A stretch of DNA of 64,000 nt from Melitaea cinxia (lineage: Eukaryota; Arthropoda; Insecta; Lepidoptera; Nymphalidae), in the NCBI RefSeq assembly GCF_905220565.1, contig NC_059416.1:3410001-3474000 (forward strand), in the 5' to 3' direction. This document shows positions 47,651 through 60,099 of this stretch, piece by piece. Under the pieces are notes generated by a model. It saw nothing but the letters and a program-made list of their open reading frames with translations. It was not told the DNA's origin and searched no databases. The translations under genes and the position numbers were made by a program. Numbering within the stretch: position 1 is the first letter of the stretch; each line of letters starts with the position of its first letter.

Positions 47651-50560
47651 AAGGTTTGAAATGACATAAAAATTGAAACGGAATAAAATAAATGTTGATA
47701 ATATAACGTATACGTATATATGTATTAATATACAATAAAGTTTAAGGTATGAGGATTAAGATCGATATCTAGGTATAAAATAATTTATTGTGACCGTCTG
47801 TCACTGTCATGTTGACACACTCTGACGTAGGATACCGACATGTTGCATAGACCTAGGTATATTTTGCTATATAACAAAAAACTATACAAGAAAACAGTAT
47901 GAAAATGTCATTAAAAGTTCGATTAAAAGAATTATAATTAAAAAAGTTTTTTTCTTACTATTAAATCGATTTTTTAAGTTAAGAAGTTTGGTCATTAATT
48001 TTTTAATTATAAAAAATGGGTGAATAAATTAAACGTCTAGTTTATCAATCATTGAAGAGATAAGAAATCTTAAATCGAGCTGATTCAAGTAAAGTTCATT
48101 GCAATGTATTATAAACTGTCAAGATTTTATTTTTATTAAAAAAAAAATTAAACTATTTTTGGTCCTTTTAAAATCGAATTCATTGATTTGCAAACAATAA
48201 ATACTTATTAGTTAATTTTTAAATGTTTGCGTGGCTCATCTTTTCATACAACCTCAAAAAAAAACGCTCCTTTTTCGTTATTTATTTTAATATCAACCTA
48301 TCGATAATCGAACCTTTTTAAGCTATTAGTCAAAACTTTTTTTACAAACATTCCTTTTGAAATAAAAAAGTGATCCAAATTCTCTGACCGCTCATCAAAG
48401 ATTTTTTTTTCAAATACAAATAAAAAATTGCGTTCAAATTTACAGTTTTAAATGTATTCATTTGAAAAGTCGGTTTATTATTAAGCGATGGCCGCTTTTT
48501 GCGCGATATTTTATGTTAATAGCAATGATTTAATGCCGGTACTAACACACGGTCATTGGTTCTTCAATATTTTCTAAATGGTATTGATTTAGGCTGATAA
48601 TTCAGCGGCTGTCTAGCGCTTTATTACGCTTTCGTGCGATTCGTTTATTACTGCTTAATTTAATTGAGCGGTAAATACGTTCATATTTATTCAATTATTT
48701 ATTTAATTCTTTAATATATACTGAATAAAAATAACTATTCTAAATAAAAATAATGTCGATACTATTAAAGCAAAAACTAATTGTTTCCACGTTATGACAA
48801 TAATTTTAAAGCATGAATTAGATAAATTACTTTGAGAAAAAAGGACCTATTAAATAAAATCATATTATAGCACAAATGTTTACATTTTTCAAACTAAATA
48901 CTTACAAAAATATCTATAAATGTAGCAGAAATTCGATGTGATATTAAAAATGTTCCGAATCCCCTAATGTATGGGTCACATAAAAATAAATAGCAGCGAA
49001 TTTTTTATTATTAAATTAATTGTTTTAGCTTTGCATAGCGCTATATAGCTACAAATCGTTAACGAAGGAAGCTTTAAGATTTTTTCATGTGAAATATGTA
49101 AATTCTGTCACTTTTTCTTACTTTTGAATAATTGTAAGTTTGTATTTGTTTGTTTTCGTTTTAATCACTAAACTTCACGCCTCGTGGTCTCACCAGCTAC
49201 TGTTACTGAAGTTGTTATGTTATTATTTTTTGCTAAGTAATACATAATATCAACTGTGGTATGGTAATTGCTATGATTTTAATAAAATAATTGATAATTT
49301 CAAATAATTAATGTGTTATTACAATAAGTTAGCAATTAAGCATTAATATTGTTACTATAAAAAGTGATAAAGACTCAATAAATAGGTTTTATGTGTCATT
49401 TTAAGATTTGAAAGGTTAATTTAATAAAGTAAGTAAATTTTGGAATAGTTCTTGTCACAAAAAAAAAATAGTTGTAAGAGTAAAAAAAATAATAATAATT
49501 TGATCTCAAGAGCCTTGATTTTATTAAATAAATTTAACTAAATTTCTACATTCATAAAACCGGTCTTGCTAATAAAATATCATTACTTTAAATCTCCATC
49601 CAAAAAACGTTATGTTTTAGTTACGAATAGTTAATCGTACGAGGCGTATCTAAGTAAAACCATCCGTATAAACATTAGAATGTTATAACCGAATATACAT
49701 CATAAATAATATTGAGTAAAACTATTGATATTGTGGACTCTGACGCCATTCATTCTCTCGACAGTCGATATCGACAGAAAAATAAATTTTAACGGTGATT
49801 CCAGCCTTGGCCGTCGCACCACTATCGGATGCACACAAGCACATTCTGATTTATTTCATACTAGCTTCCGTTCAGGACTTGTCTGCGAAATAAATTAAGT
49901 TGTAGTTAATTATTAATAATGATTCCATTGAAACACAAAATTATGTTTAATATCAAATCATATATCTTTATTTTTGTATTTATTTTAAAATTTTCTAATA
50001 CTTTTTACGTGTTCAAATTTGATTTAGTAACAAATATTTGAACATTAAAATTTTCATAAGCGTAATAAGAAGAAAGAATTTTTATAAACTAAATTTATAC
50101 AGGTACCTACAAAAATATATTATTGAAGTCTGTGATTAGGAATTGCAATTTCAAGCCTTGTATAAATTCAAATTTCAATAATGAAACAATAAAAATAACT
50201 TATCATTATTGGCATTATAACAATGGCTTATATTATTAAAACGTCGTTCGATTTTCAAATAATTCAAATATAATATGTTCGATTATCCACACAGAGACAA
50301 ACTATATTAGTTATATTACTACTTATAAAGTTTTTCGACTTTCAAATAAGTCGAACACAATTAGTTCGAACACCAACACTAACAATCACGCGGTCACAGT
50401 TATCGCAGGCAGTAAATATAGTCAATTAATATTCGATAATTATGAACGACGAACGAAAACGGCGATTTATGACTGTCGGCGACGAGTTCGACGACATTTC
50501 CTCGGTTTTAGCTTTCTCTCGATTGAAAATGATTTATTATTATCTATCATATTATATTAA

Positions 50561-50760
50561 TAGCTGACCTGATAGACGTTGTCCTGGTCTTGAGAATCGT
50601 CAAATTCGAAAATTTTAAATAATATCCATTTTTTTACACAATTTTTCTTAATTTTTCATTCCATAAGACCTTCAACAAAGTATTTTAAAAAATATATAGG
50701 TTTATATGAATTAAAAAATTTGGCTAAATGCGTTGCTAAGTGTGTGTTACAGCTTCTCGG
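50561..50760 (+). repeat. 'AGCTGACCTG...' dispersed repeat
   Basis: 'TAGCTGACCTGATAGACGTT' and 'TTTTTCTTAATTTTTCATTC' followed by 'TAAATGCGTTGCTAAGTG' match the CTAGCTGACC repeat type. Partners are at 9630-9770 and, head only, 52,783-52,815. Confidence 0.6.
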
Positions 50761-51166
50761 TTTAAGTGAATTGCTATGAAATTACTATTTTGAAGTAAAT
50801 TCAATGTTTTTACTTTAATAAAGTTTAGTAGCTATCATCCTGTAACGTAGGCAAACAATTTTTTTAGGAAGACCTAAGGCCTTTCAAAAATCAAGTGAAT
50901 TGAATTATGGACTAACTTAACGTAACTATAGTAGGGACGTATCCTTGTATAGGCTAGGTACGAGATAAAATTCTACGACTCATAAAGTCGCACCAATATT
51001 ATTAAACGCAGAAACAACCTTTTTCTACATTGTCGATAGAAACCTTTGTTACATTATTTAACCTAAGATCTATCTCTTCCAATATCTGTAGTATTAGTAG
51101 GTACTTGTAGTGACAGGTGTTGATGGTAATACTACACAGTACTAACAACAGTATCCCTCGTTCCAG

Positions 51167-51537
51167 GTCTAGAACGGGTGGCAGAGGAGTTGATGGGTCG
51201 CAGAAAATGGAAACTATATCAAGACGGATTAATACCAAAGCGCATCGAAGGCGAACAATCGAGCGACGAAGACTCCATAGCTGCATCAGACCCCCCTCCC
51301 GCGCTGAAGATCAAGACGATCGAGCAGATCAACGACCCACAGGGAGAGAAAACGGAGGAAAAGAAGAGGCCAGAGACGATCCTGGAGAGTTTGATCAAGA
51401 GGCCGGCGACGCAACCGAAGGTAGAGGTCGCAGAGGTCGCAGAGGTCGCCGAGGTTGAGGACTGGAAGCCAGCGGAGAGGTGTTACTTCTGCGTGGACGG
51501 AGAGAGGGTCGAGGGAGAGGGGCCGGCGGGCGCGACT
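51167..51537 (+). CDS. Gene B exon 2: charged, low-complexity protein of unknown family
   Basis: A GC-rich 371-nt exon in AT-rich surroundings. It starts with 2 nt of a split codon and then 123 codons. TACTAAC and a pyrimidine-rich tract precede its acceptor; ACT|GTGAGT is the donor, leaving phase 0. The product reads LERVAEELMGRRKWKLYQD, then IPKRIEGEQSSDEDSIAASD, a PPPALKIKTIEQIND segment, KRPETILESLIKRPATQP, a (EVA)n run (VEVAEVAEVAEVED), WKPAERCYFCVDGERVEG and ends PAGAT. The basic MGRRKWKLYQ block looks like the conserved part. SSDED resembles an acidic CK2-type site. The CxxC could be half of a metal site completed in the next exon. A nuclear transcription-related protein is likely. E93/Mblk-1 or a zinc-finger factor such as Castor come to mind, but I cannot verify either. 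Read-through past the donor gives an AT-rich frame to 51,732 that looks intronic. Confidence 0.65.
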
Positions 51538-51837
51538 GTGAGTATTGTTATATTTGGCAGAGTGCCACCGGTCTTATCTTTTATCAGTATCGAGTGTCAG
51601 GATGACCTACGGGACGGGGTGCAGCTCGAAATACGTAAGGCTTATCTACGTGATACTCTTTATTTATTTTTGTGCGAAACAGTACATAATGAAATTCACA
51701 CACACACGAGAATATTACCAAATGACAAGTAGAAATTTACTATTCGTTGGCACCATTTTTCTTTACTACTTTGGTTTTTTTTTATTGATTAACTCATAAA
51801 GTACGTAAAAGCCGTTACTAAAAATCAAGATACGATT

Positions 51838-52010
51838 CATCATCATAATCATTTCAGCCTATTGCAGTCCTCTGCTGGACATAGGGCTCCACAAGTTCGC
51901 GCTAAAAAAGGCGTGAACTCATGTGTTTTGCCCATAGTCACCACGCTGGGCAGGCGGGATGGTGACCGCAGGGTTGGCTTTGTCGCACCGAAGACGCTGC
52001 TGTCGAAAGA
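51838..52010 (-). repeat. Truncated RTE-derivative 3' end with (TCA)n edge
   Basis: ATCATCATAATCATTTCAGC, 'GCAGTCCTCTGCTGGACATA', 'AAAAAAGGCGTGAACTCATG' and 'CACGCTGGGCAGGCGGGATG', then 'GTCGCACCGAAGACGCTGCT'. Same family as 20.46 kb but lacking the 5' leader. Lies downstream of gene B exon 2, probably in its next intron. The open frames crossing it are shadows. Confidence 0.8.
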
Positions 52011-52150
52011 AGGAGATACGATTAGAAATTACAAATTTGTGACTTATATACAACACATTACAATTTATACAGCAGCTTTTACGTGAAAGAGAACAAACAT
52101 CCATCTCATCCATACATCACATTTGTAATATTAGTACAATTATTTTATGA

Positions 52151-52446
52151 CGATTTTTTTTCTATCGCTTCAGCCTGTAATATCCCACTACTGGGCATAG
52201 GCCTCTTTCCCCATGTAGGAGAAGGATCAGAGCATAATCATACACAACCGGGACCGACGGATTAACGTGTTCTCCGAGGCACGGTGGGGAAACCCACTAG
52301 GACTGCACAAACACCCAGACCACGGCAAACACCTTTAACGGCCAATACAAATATTTGTCATGTGCGGGGATCGAACCCGCAACCGCCAGCGCAACAGGTA
52401 CAATCCATGGCTGTGACCGCTTCGCCAACGCGGCGATTATTTCTAT
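52151..52446 (-). mobile_element. tRNA-headed SINE (family 2), nearly full length
   Basis: On the minus strand the head reads CGCCGCGTTGGCGAAGCGGT (A-box TGGCGAAGCGGT) and 'GCGGGTTCGATCCCCGC' (B-box and T-arm). The body contains 'GGGTTTCCCCACCGTGCCTC', then 'GGAAAGAGGCCTATGCCCAG' and 'TGGGATATTACAGGCTGAAG'. Flanks CGATTTTTTTTCTAT (52,151-52,165) and CGATTATTTCTAT (52,434-52,446) look like a target duplication with slippage. The open frame 52,083-52,265 is a shadow. Confidence 0.85.
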
Positions 52447-53994
52447 AATATATATATATATGTTTATCTAATTAATACGTTTCATTCGAGTCAGCTGCTG
52501 GCTGTACTCATCCTGAACCGGATTTCGAATGATTATCTGCCAGATGTTTCGCTCGACACACAGGCACCGTCCGCTATTTATGTGTACTCGTATGTATATA
52601 TAACACCTACAAAGGACAGGCTTATGTATTTATATGTTAGATTGTGGTAATGATGGCTTATATATTTGTTAGGATATGTACTTGAAAATTGAATGGATTT
52701 GGAGCGAAATCGCAATTTTTCATTTAATAACAATATAACTTATGATTTTTTTGATTTATAATATTATATTATATTAAGCTAGCTGACCTGGCAAACATCG
52801 TAACGTCTTATTTTTTCTTAAATATAATAATTACATATTTCAAAATAAAATATGTAGGTATAGCCTATCTTTCAAGTTGGATATAGATAATGATATATTT
52901 CCAGTTAAATTTCCATTTTATTATATTAATGCGAATTGCTTCTTGAATAAATAGGTTATCAAACAAAAATAATTTTTGAGAAGTAGGCTGACATCGAAAT
53001 GTTGAATTTTTGTTTCTTGTCGTTCTAGATACGAAAGTAGACAAAACATACTTACGTTTTGACGATATAGAAACAGATTTATATTATAACAGGCTTATAA
53101 TAAAGTATAATCATAAAAAATATATAATTTTTACTATTATTATAGTTTTAGGTTGTAATTCATCACGCTACGACAAATAAGATATAGCTAAGCTATAAAC
53201 AAAATGGCAGTGATGACTGTCAAAAATAATTACAGGCGAAACCGTGTAGGACGTCAATGTATGTAGTTCTATGGTTAAGAATGCGTACAACACGGTACCT
53301 AACACGTGTTTTATTGCCAACTCGTTACTAATAGAATCAAATTCTTTATTAACTTGGTAAGGAATTAGAATTATGTGGTATCTATAATAATTATATAAAA
53401 TATTTTAAGTTTATTTAACTGTTTGTCTGTACGTATTAATTTAATGACTTATAGGTGACATTTTAAAAAAAATATTTTTGTGCCAGAATTTTTATTTTTA
53501 AGTTGGTAACTATGTTTAGTTAGGTAAGGAGCGATGACTCAAAAGAATGGGTTCGTAAATATAAACGCAGATGAGACCAAGTGGGTTTTCTGGTCTATAA
53601 TATTTCTGTTTTCTCAATTATAATACTTAAGTAATTTAATAAATGAAAGTGTCAATTGCTTTTAAAATATCTCAGAAAATTAGTATAAGGAATCATTTTC
53701 AATATAAACCTTTTAGAGTACCATTTTAAAAGTCAATGTTTTTTTATGGTAAAGCTACCATAGGTTATGAGTTCAACAACTGACCATTCATTCAGTGACT
53801 TGCCTGATGGCTTTCAATGGTGCCAGAAGTGCACAGATGATTTTACCACTGGCAAATTAGACAAGAAATGTAAAGAACCTACCAAAATATTTAGACAAAC
53901 AAACAACAGATTTTAACATTATTCAAAGCCAATTTAAGCTTTGGAATTAATGGTCAGTGATTTTGCTTATGAAACGACAAATACTTATTAGTAT
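52447..53994. other. AT-rich spacer
   Basis: Contains only a repeat head at 52,783-52,815 ('GCTAGCTGACCTGGCAAACA'). 53,760-53,960 is slightly GC-richer without a coding signal. No exon of gene B recognised. Confidence 0.4.
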
Positions 53995-53997
53995 ACC

Positions 53998-54182
53998 TAC
54001 TAGCTGTACCCTGCGCTCGTTGCGACGCTTATTTTGAATTTTTTTTTCTCGGTCCTATCAACTCAGAAACCTTGTGGTTCATGCTCAACATTGTGCTGAA
54101 GATCATGACATAATCAAATGCATAGTTTACGATTCTATAAATGACATATAGACAAACATTCATTTTTATATATATATAGGTA
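53998..54182 (+). repeat. 'CTAGCTGTACCCTGCGCTCG' dispersed repeat
   Basis: Starts ACTAGCTGTACCCTGCGCTC and ends in the (TA)n 'TATATATATATAGGTAG' edge usual for the CTAGCTG repeat type. The internal region is diverged. Confidence 0.6.
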
Positions 54183-54924
54183 GATTAAGAACATATTCAA
54201 CATATTCTTCGGATTTAAATAATTATTAATTAAAAAGGAATTTATTAATATTTAATTGATTCATTTACCTTGTTTTTATATGAGTATTTAATAAACTTAA
54301 ATGGAACTAGCATGCATATTTTTATAACACAAAGAAAACCTTGTTTTTTTTTATTTCGACACAACCTCTGCCTACCCTACTGTTTCTACATAAATAGACA
54401 TATTTAAAAATGCAAATTAGCCCCTGATTATTGAATAGTTCAAGGGAACTTTATATCTGCCATAGAATGAAATATATTTTTTATAAAGAAATACATACAA
54501 GTAATAAGGATAATAGACCTTAATTAAAAGACTAAGTCTTTCTTAGTGAATTAATTGGTTTTTATTAGTTTATTTTTTTTATGATTATTAATTAAACACA
54601 AAGTGTCTAGAAGTGATAAAGCTTCGAAACTAAAAAGTAAGCGCTTAGTTAACGAACATTTTCATTTTGAAAAAAGAATAATGCAAATCAAAAAAGTAAT
54701 TTTAATACGAATTCTAGTGTTCTAGAGTTATTTGTACGAATATCGATACGTCTACTAGGATGTAAATCACGTCATCTGAAATGATGGTATGAATCAAAAA
54801 CCTTGCCCTTTGAAGTAGGTACATACAGGGCTTATGTATCACAACATTTAATTATATAATATTACTAATCGTAGTTTGTTTATTGTGTAAATATTATTTA
54901 CACAAATTAATTATTGATTACTAG

Positions 54925-55477
54925 CTGGTACCCGCGACTTCGTCCGCGCAGGATTAGTAACTACTTCGAGTAACTTAATATCTTCTCAATATCTATCTTT
55001 ATGCCAAAATTCATCAAAGTCAGTTCTGCGATATGAAAATCAATATGTTACTACCAAATGTGCATTAGAAATATATTATCAATTTTTATTGTATATATGG
55101 TTCACTGTTTTGGCGATAATGGCTTACTCATAAAAGATAGATATATGTTGTCGCGGACTTTTTTGTAGGACTAATTAAGATAAACATTTCTCTAGTACAT
55201 TATATACATGTAAACTCCACAGTTTATGCAGCGTACGCCTGAATAGCTCGCAGATGGCAGATTTTTTCCAACTTACTTGACAATTATCGTTATATTTTGA
55301 ACAATTCACACAATACCTCTAAAAATTATAGCCTTTGTGTTATTATAATGTATAAGCTATATTATTGTAAGCTTTCATTAAAATCCATTCGGTAGTTTTT
55401 GCGTGAAAGAGGAACAAACATCCATACATCTATACGTCCATGTATACATACTTTCGCGTTTATAATATTACTAGGAT
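54925..55477 (+). repeat. 'CTAGCTGGTACCCGCGACTT' dispersed repeat, long copy
   Basis: Head ACTAGCTGGTACCCGCGACT and 'TCGTCCGCGCAGGATTAGTA'; tail 'GGTAGTTTTTGCGTGAAAGA', 'GGAACAAACATCCATACATC' and 'TTTATAATATTACTAGGATT'. At about 550 bp it is the longest copy of its type here. No ORF; its class (SINE or Helitron-like) cannot be settled by eye. Confidence 0.75.
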
Positions 55478-56335
55478 TTTCTACTTTAGAATAAAAGGTT
55501 ATTTTACGAATTTATTTAACGATATTCAAAAATATATTCAAATATTTTTTTTCTCACAAACGATAAAAATCTTTAACTTACATTGATATGTAATATAAAA
55601 TTGGTAATCGAAAAAAAAATTAATGAAATGCGTTTTATTAGGTTTAACCCAAAAAGTACTCGTACCGAGCTCGATCAAATTTAAATGAGATCACATTACA
55701 AGCACCAGCTTTCCATTAAATGAAATCATCAATATCACTACATACACAGTATAAAGTTGTGAGATAGCACAGATAAAAAATACAGTCGAATTGAGTGGTT
55801 CAACCTTTTTAAAAAAATAATTTTAATATATTTTTTAATACCTACTCATATAGTAGAATAGATTAATAGCATAGTATGATTAAATGATGTTGTAGTTGTA
55901 TAAATGTGAATCATTGTCTACGTATGAAATTGATAATTATATCTTTGTAATTATAACTAGCGGTATAAAGATAGTGTTATTAAAACTTTAAATGTTACTA
56001 CGTGCTAACTATTAGGTTATCTGTGTATGTAAAGCCACGTTGGTCGACTAGTTTATATATAAATAAGTTTAAAAACGCGAATGAGAAATCAAATCGTTAG
56101 TTCTTATTGTCGATGTTTCTCACGATGCATTCACATACGAATTATTTTCTTTTAATGCTGTAATTCATTTTACCGCTACTCAGAATTGTTAGCGGACTAG
56201 AGAATAAAATGACAACATGTATTTATTTCACTTAATAATAGTTTAGTGATTTATAATTTAAAAGTTTAATTTAACATACGAGCGGCGTCTCGTGGTTTTA
56301 CCTGTATAGCTTCCAGCCTTGTGGGACACTGTTCA
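55478..56335. other. AT-rich spacer
   Basis: Nothing recognised. Confidence 0.45.
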
Positions 56336-56339
56336 CAGT

Positions 56340-56680
56340 TCAGCCTATTGCAGTCCGCTGCTGGACATAGGCCTCAACAAGCTCGCGTCAGACATCCCGG
56401 TTTTACGCAATCCTTATCTAGCCTACATCGGCAATCTTACGTATCTACGTAGATCCACCGAGCGTCGGTCCAGCGAGCGGGCCGGAGGACGTCCCACGCT
56501 GCGTTTGTCAAGACGCAGTCTCCACTCCAGGATACGTTTGCTCCAGCGGCCATCGGTCCTGCGACACAGATGACCAGCCCACTGCCACTTCAACTTGCTA
56601 ATTCTGTGGCCTATGTCGGTTACTTTCGTTCTCTCGCGGATAGTCTCATTTCTAATCCTATTTTGAGAGAAACTCCAAAC
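56340..56680 (-). pseudogene. RTE-clade LINE polyprotein C-terminus (5'-truncated, stops)
   Basis: The minus strand reads NRIRNETIRERTKVTDIGHR, ISKLKWQWAGHLCRRTDGRW, SKRILEWRLR and RSVGRPPARS, the conserved C-terminal region after the reverse transcriptase of RTE-type endonuclease/RT proteins. After a frame shift it continues RIA-stop-NRDV-stop-REL and then VEAYVQQRTAIG-stop. The two in-frame stops look like CAA to TAA and TGG to TGA changes. Catalytic domains are missing through 5' truncation, the usual fate of LINE insertions. Intact relatives nick DNA and reverse-transcribe their own RNA; this copy is dead. Confidence 0.9.
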
Positions 56681-56759
56681 ATAGCCCGTTCCTGTGGGAC
56701 TGTTTTTCCTGTTCTTGTCGGATTTTCGATGTAAAAAGTAGTTCATGTTTTATTCAAGA

Positions 56760-58850
56760 TCTCCAGTTTGGTATCTATGCACTAAGTTTCTGTGCAATCT
56801 GTTCAGAATGTTTTTCGTGACAGAGTAACAATCGTTAAGAACTTTTCAACAAGTAAAGATCTCTGACCATTTTTCCACTAATTTCTATCTTAGACTGTCT
56901 TTAGAAATCCCCCGCTATTTCTAATTTCCTTTAGTAATATTCCAAGTGATCTGCTTTATTATAATTTCGTGGCTGAACCAGTAAGCTTTATATCCATTTT
57001 AGTATATTTGTTTGTTAGTAAGTATATTACTTATATGGACAATCTAACAAATCAGCTAACCATACCATACATCTTATAGCCTTTTTTTTGTTATCTTCAA
57101 ACTATATGTCCAACTCTTAGGGTAGAATGTTATACTGAAATATGTTTTATAGCCTATGGGATCGGTTGCGCATGCGCATCCGCTGCCCCACCCGTGACTC
57201 GCTCGTCTCAGGGAGCAAGCATTATGATGCTCTCACCACACTGCTCGTAATTTGAGCGAACAACAGCACAAGGCCATCCCAGCTGCCTTCATCTTCTGGG
57301 CTATTGGAAAAACGAACGTGCGTGTCCCCTCTGACACGTTTACAGCACGCTGGCTCTATTTATTGTGGCCATATAAATTATCCGGTATGAAGCTTAATAG
57401 AAAAAAGACTTAATAGATTTAAGAAACGAAAAAGTTGTTTTTTCTTTGACATTAATCAAATAATAATGAAAAACAAATAAATTAATTATAAAGTAGAAAT
57501 TCATACAAAAGTCACGCATTTTAGTAAGTAATTACATATGTGGTTTATAAATAAACATTGAAAAAACTTTCACCGATTTTAAGATAAAAGAACATAAACA
57601 TATAAGTCTAATTTTACATTAAATAACAAAATTAAAATGTAAATAGAATTCATAAATATAGTAATATCTTGACTTATCGAAAGCCGCACAAGGTAATATT
57701 TATTGTTAAAGAAATTTGGTCACGCAAGCTTTTTTTTTAAACGTTTTAATAAAAATAATTTAATAACAGAAGTTATACTTAAATGAAATAATTTTTTTTC
57801 AATCGTTAACAATCACAATAGTAAAACTCATTTATTTTGACTTTTTTATTTTATTTTACGGCGAACTTAGTAGATGGCACTATTTTCCTTTTTCGTTTCA
57901 TATAGGTACATAACTTTGTCCTGACAAGACCAATACAAGAAAAAAAATCTGATTTAGTGAAGTAATTAAAATATTAAAAAAAAATATCAAGCAAGTAATT
58001 TAAAGGAAACCATATTTAAAAAATGTTACTGCATTGTTATTTGTATGTACGCTGATCACAAGCATACACACGAACCACTTTGATTCCTTTTATTCCGGAG
58101 ATGAGAAAATGGTTCTAATACATGCAGCCTCCTCTATTGTGTTCTACGTTCATAGACTACTGTTTTAATAGCTCGGATTAGAATTCTAAAAAAAACTTAA
58201 AATAACATTTACGAAACTTATTTCTGAACAATAATTGTAATAAAAATAACTTCTAAACCATTATCACATTAAATTTGATTTCTTACATGTAATTTAAAAC
58301 AACCGAAATTACTGGTAGCTTAAAATTAAAGAATGTTTGGGTTTAGACAAATATAAATGTAAATCTACGTTAGTGTTATTTTTTGTTACTAATGGAGTGA
58401 GATTTAAAAAAAACGAAATCTTTATATAAATTTAAAAGTATTATATTTTCAACTTTAAAATGTAAATAATATGTGTTTAAATTTATACATTTCAATTTAT
58501 TCTTCAACTATTGCAATATTTAGCTACTGTAAACAAAAATAATATGTAATACATAATACCTGTAGTAGTTCAATTATATCAAGACCTAAGTGGACAGCAG
58601 CGTAGTATTGTGTTGTCTGTCCTACGACAGTATTCTGGTCTTGCAAACAAATAGCAATCAAACTAATTATTTTTTACATCTCCTTGGATCTTTCAATCGA
58701 GTTAATGGCTTCTTTTAATGATTTTTAACCCATTATCGGGCACCGGTACAGTTTTATAATAACAATTAGGCGCCGCAACAAAGGGCATTGATGATAAAAT
58801 ATAAGCGTTCCCCACTAATTAATAAGAACGTTGCATCCGTATCAACATTT
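56760..58850. other. AT-rich spacer with one GC-richer patch
   Basis: The patch 57,150-57,350 includes the palindrome TGCGCATGCGCA (about 57,168) and 'CCGCTGCCCCACCCGTGACT' but no supportable frame. 57,360-58,850 is uniformly AT-rich with nothing recognised. Confidence 0.4.
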
Positions 58851-58912
58851 CTAATCATTGTCTGCCCATAATTGCAGTATATTGTAAACCCTTTAGCTTA
58901 CAATAGCAATTA

Positions 58913-59065
58913 TGTACCTTGTCTAAACCGAGCTTTAGAGCGACCACTCTTCTCGACCCCCGGGCTGCCGTACGAACCGTCTCGATACAAGGCAAGCTGC
59001 TCACCCCGGGGACTCGGAGGGCTCTAGCTGCGCTGGTGGTACGGCTAACCATAGTTTCAATTTAC
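58913..59065. other. GC-rich island, open in several frames
   Basis: About 150 bp of GC-rich DNA open on both strands (plus 58,919-59,125; minus 58,855-59,052). A weak acceptor (CTTTAG at about 58,943) and weak donor candidates exist. It could be an exon, a promoter fragment or a repeat. I cannot choose a strand. Confidence 0.3.
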
Positions 59066-59149
59066 GAAACAATGCCTTATCCATTTGCTACGATTCCACG
59101 TCAAAGTAGAAAACTAGTATTTTGATTAATACGCGAGAAAGAGATGGGG

Positions 59150-59345
59150 TGCGTGTGTTTGAGGCTCTCGTCCGGCAGTCGACCTTGTTCACTCGTCTTA
59201 GCGCTCATTTTCAGTTGGCACACGGTTTCGTCGCTGAAATACTGAGCGTGTAGGCGTAGAGCATGAAAAGTAGGCAGTGTTTGAACAGAGAGTGGCGCGG
59301 AGTGGCGATTGTATAATTGTGCTTTTTAAGCTCGAGTGTTGTTCC
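59150..59345 (+). promoter_or_regulatory. Candidate promoter-like region
   Basis: Less AT-rich than the flanks. Contains the arthropod initiator word TCAGT at 59,211-59,215 with no TATA box. No clear first exon with splice donor follows, so the call is weak. Confidence 0.2.
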
Positions 59346-60099
59346 GTATAATAGTTAATTTGAGAGAATGAGTTACGAGAACCACTAGAGGGAACGAGTT
59401 ATGATGCTATTTTGTGACTATAAACATTTAGATTGTGAGATTTTTTTTATTTTACATGTCAGCTAATTTACTGGCGACATTAAAAAAAACATCGTAAAAG
59501 AGCAAGACACTTTCTAAAAAATATAAACTTAAATATATCGTTACTACAAGTTTCAACAAAGTAGTAATAATACGTCAGAATGAAATAACTTAATCTGAGT
59601 TATCGCTAAGTAACATTCAATAGTACGCTTACAACTTAGTCGTAACCGAGGAAGGGATATAATTACGAACAGACAGCACTCGGAGCGTGAAATAAATTCA
59701 TGCTATTTGTACGTTGTAGAGTTTTAAATTTTTCGTATTATTACCTACATGTAACGAAAGGTTCCCTTAATGATTGACTGCGCTCCGCCGTAATTATATG
59801 CCGTTTCTTTTGACTAAGTTGAAATACATCACCGTTTATGGAATTTAAAACTATATGAAAAACTTTTAAAATTCCGGACCGCGCATATAAAACTAATTGG
59901 CCTCTGAATTTATTGCCGCGAATACTGCGAAATTGTTGCAATTAAGTGTTGTTGGTGTGCGAATTTTTTAACTTTTTACGACGAAATAAACTATCGTAGA
60001 ATTAATTTTAGAATAGTTATTAAATAGTTAACATTAATACATATCATGCAATAGTGTAACTTACTTAAAAAGAAATATTATTTATTACTAGTTATTTCG

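Larger units (their letters stand above)
44963..51166 (+). other. Gene B intron 1 (inferred)
   Basis: Bounded by GTGAGT at 44,963 and by a TACTAAC branch point (51,140-51,146) plus pyrimidine-rich sequence and CAG at 51,164-51,166. It contains a CRE palindrome, the 48-bp foldback structure and a CTAGCTG-type repeat, each listed separately. Otherwise AT-rich. Confidence 0.45.

Noticed and set aside
51002..51286. Minus-strand frame over gene B exon 2
   Set aside because: Antisense shadow; splice signals and phase favour the plus strand.
51117..51458. 113-codon frame overlapping gene B exon 2
   Set aside because: Out-of-frame shadow; its repetitive GRRGRRG end is the EVA-coding repeat read in another frame.
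51538..51732. Extension of gene B exon 2 to the first in-frame stop
   Set aside because: A consensus GTGAGT donor lies at 51,538 and composition drops to AT-rich immediately after it.
56319..56573. Plus-strand frame across the RTE relic
   Set aside because: Antisense to clear RTE C-terminal coding sequence.
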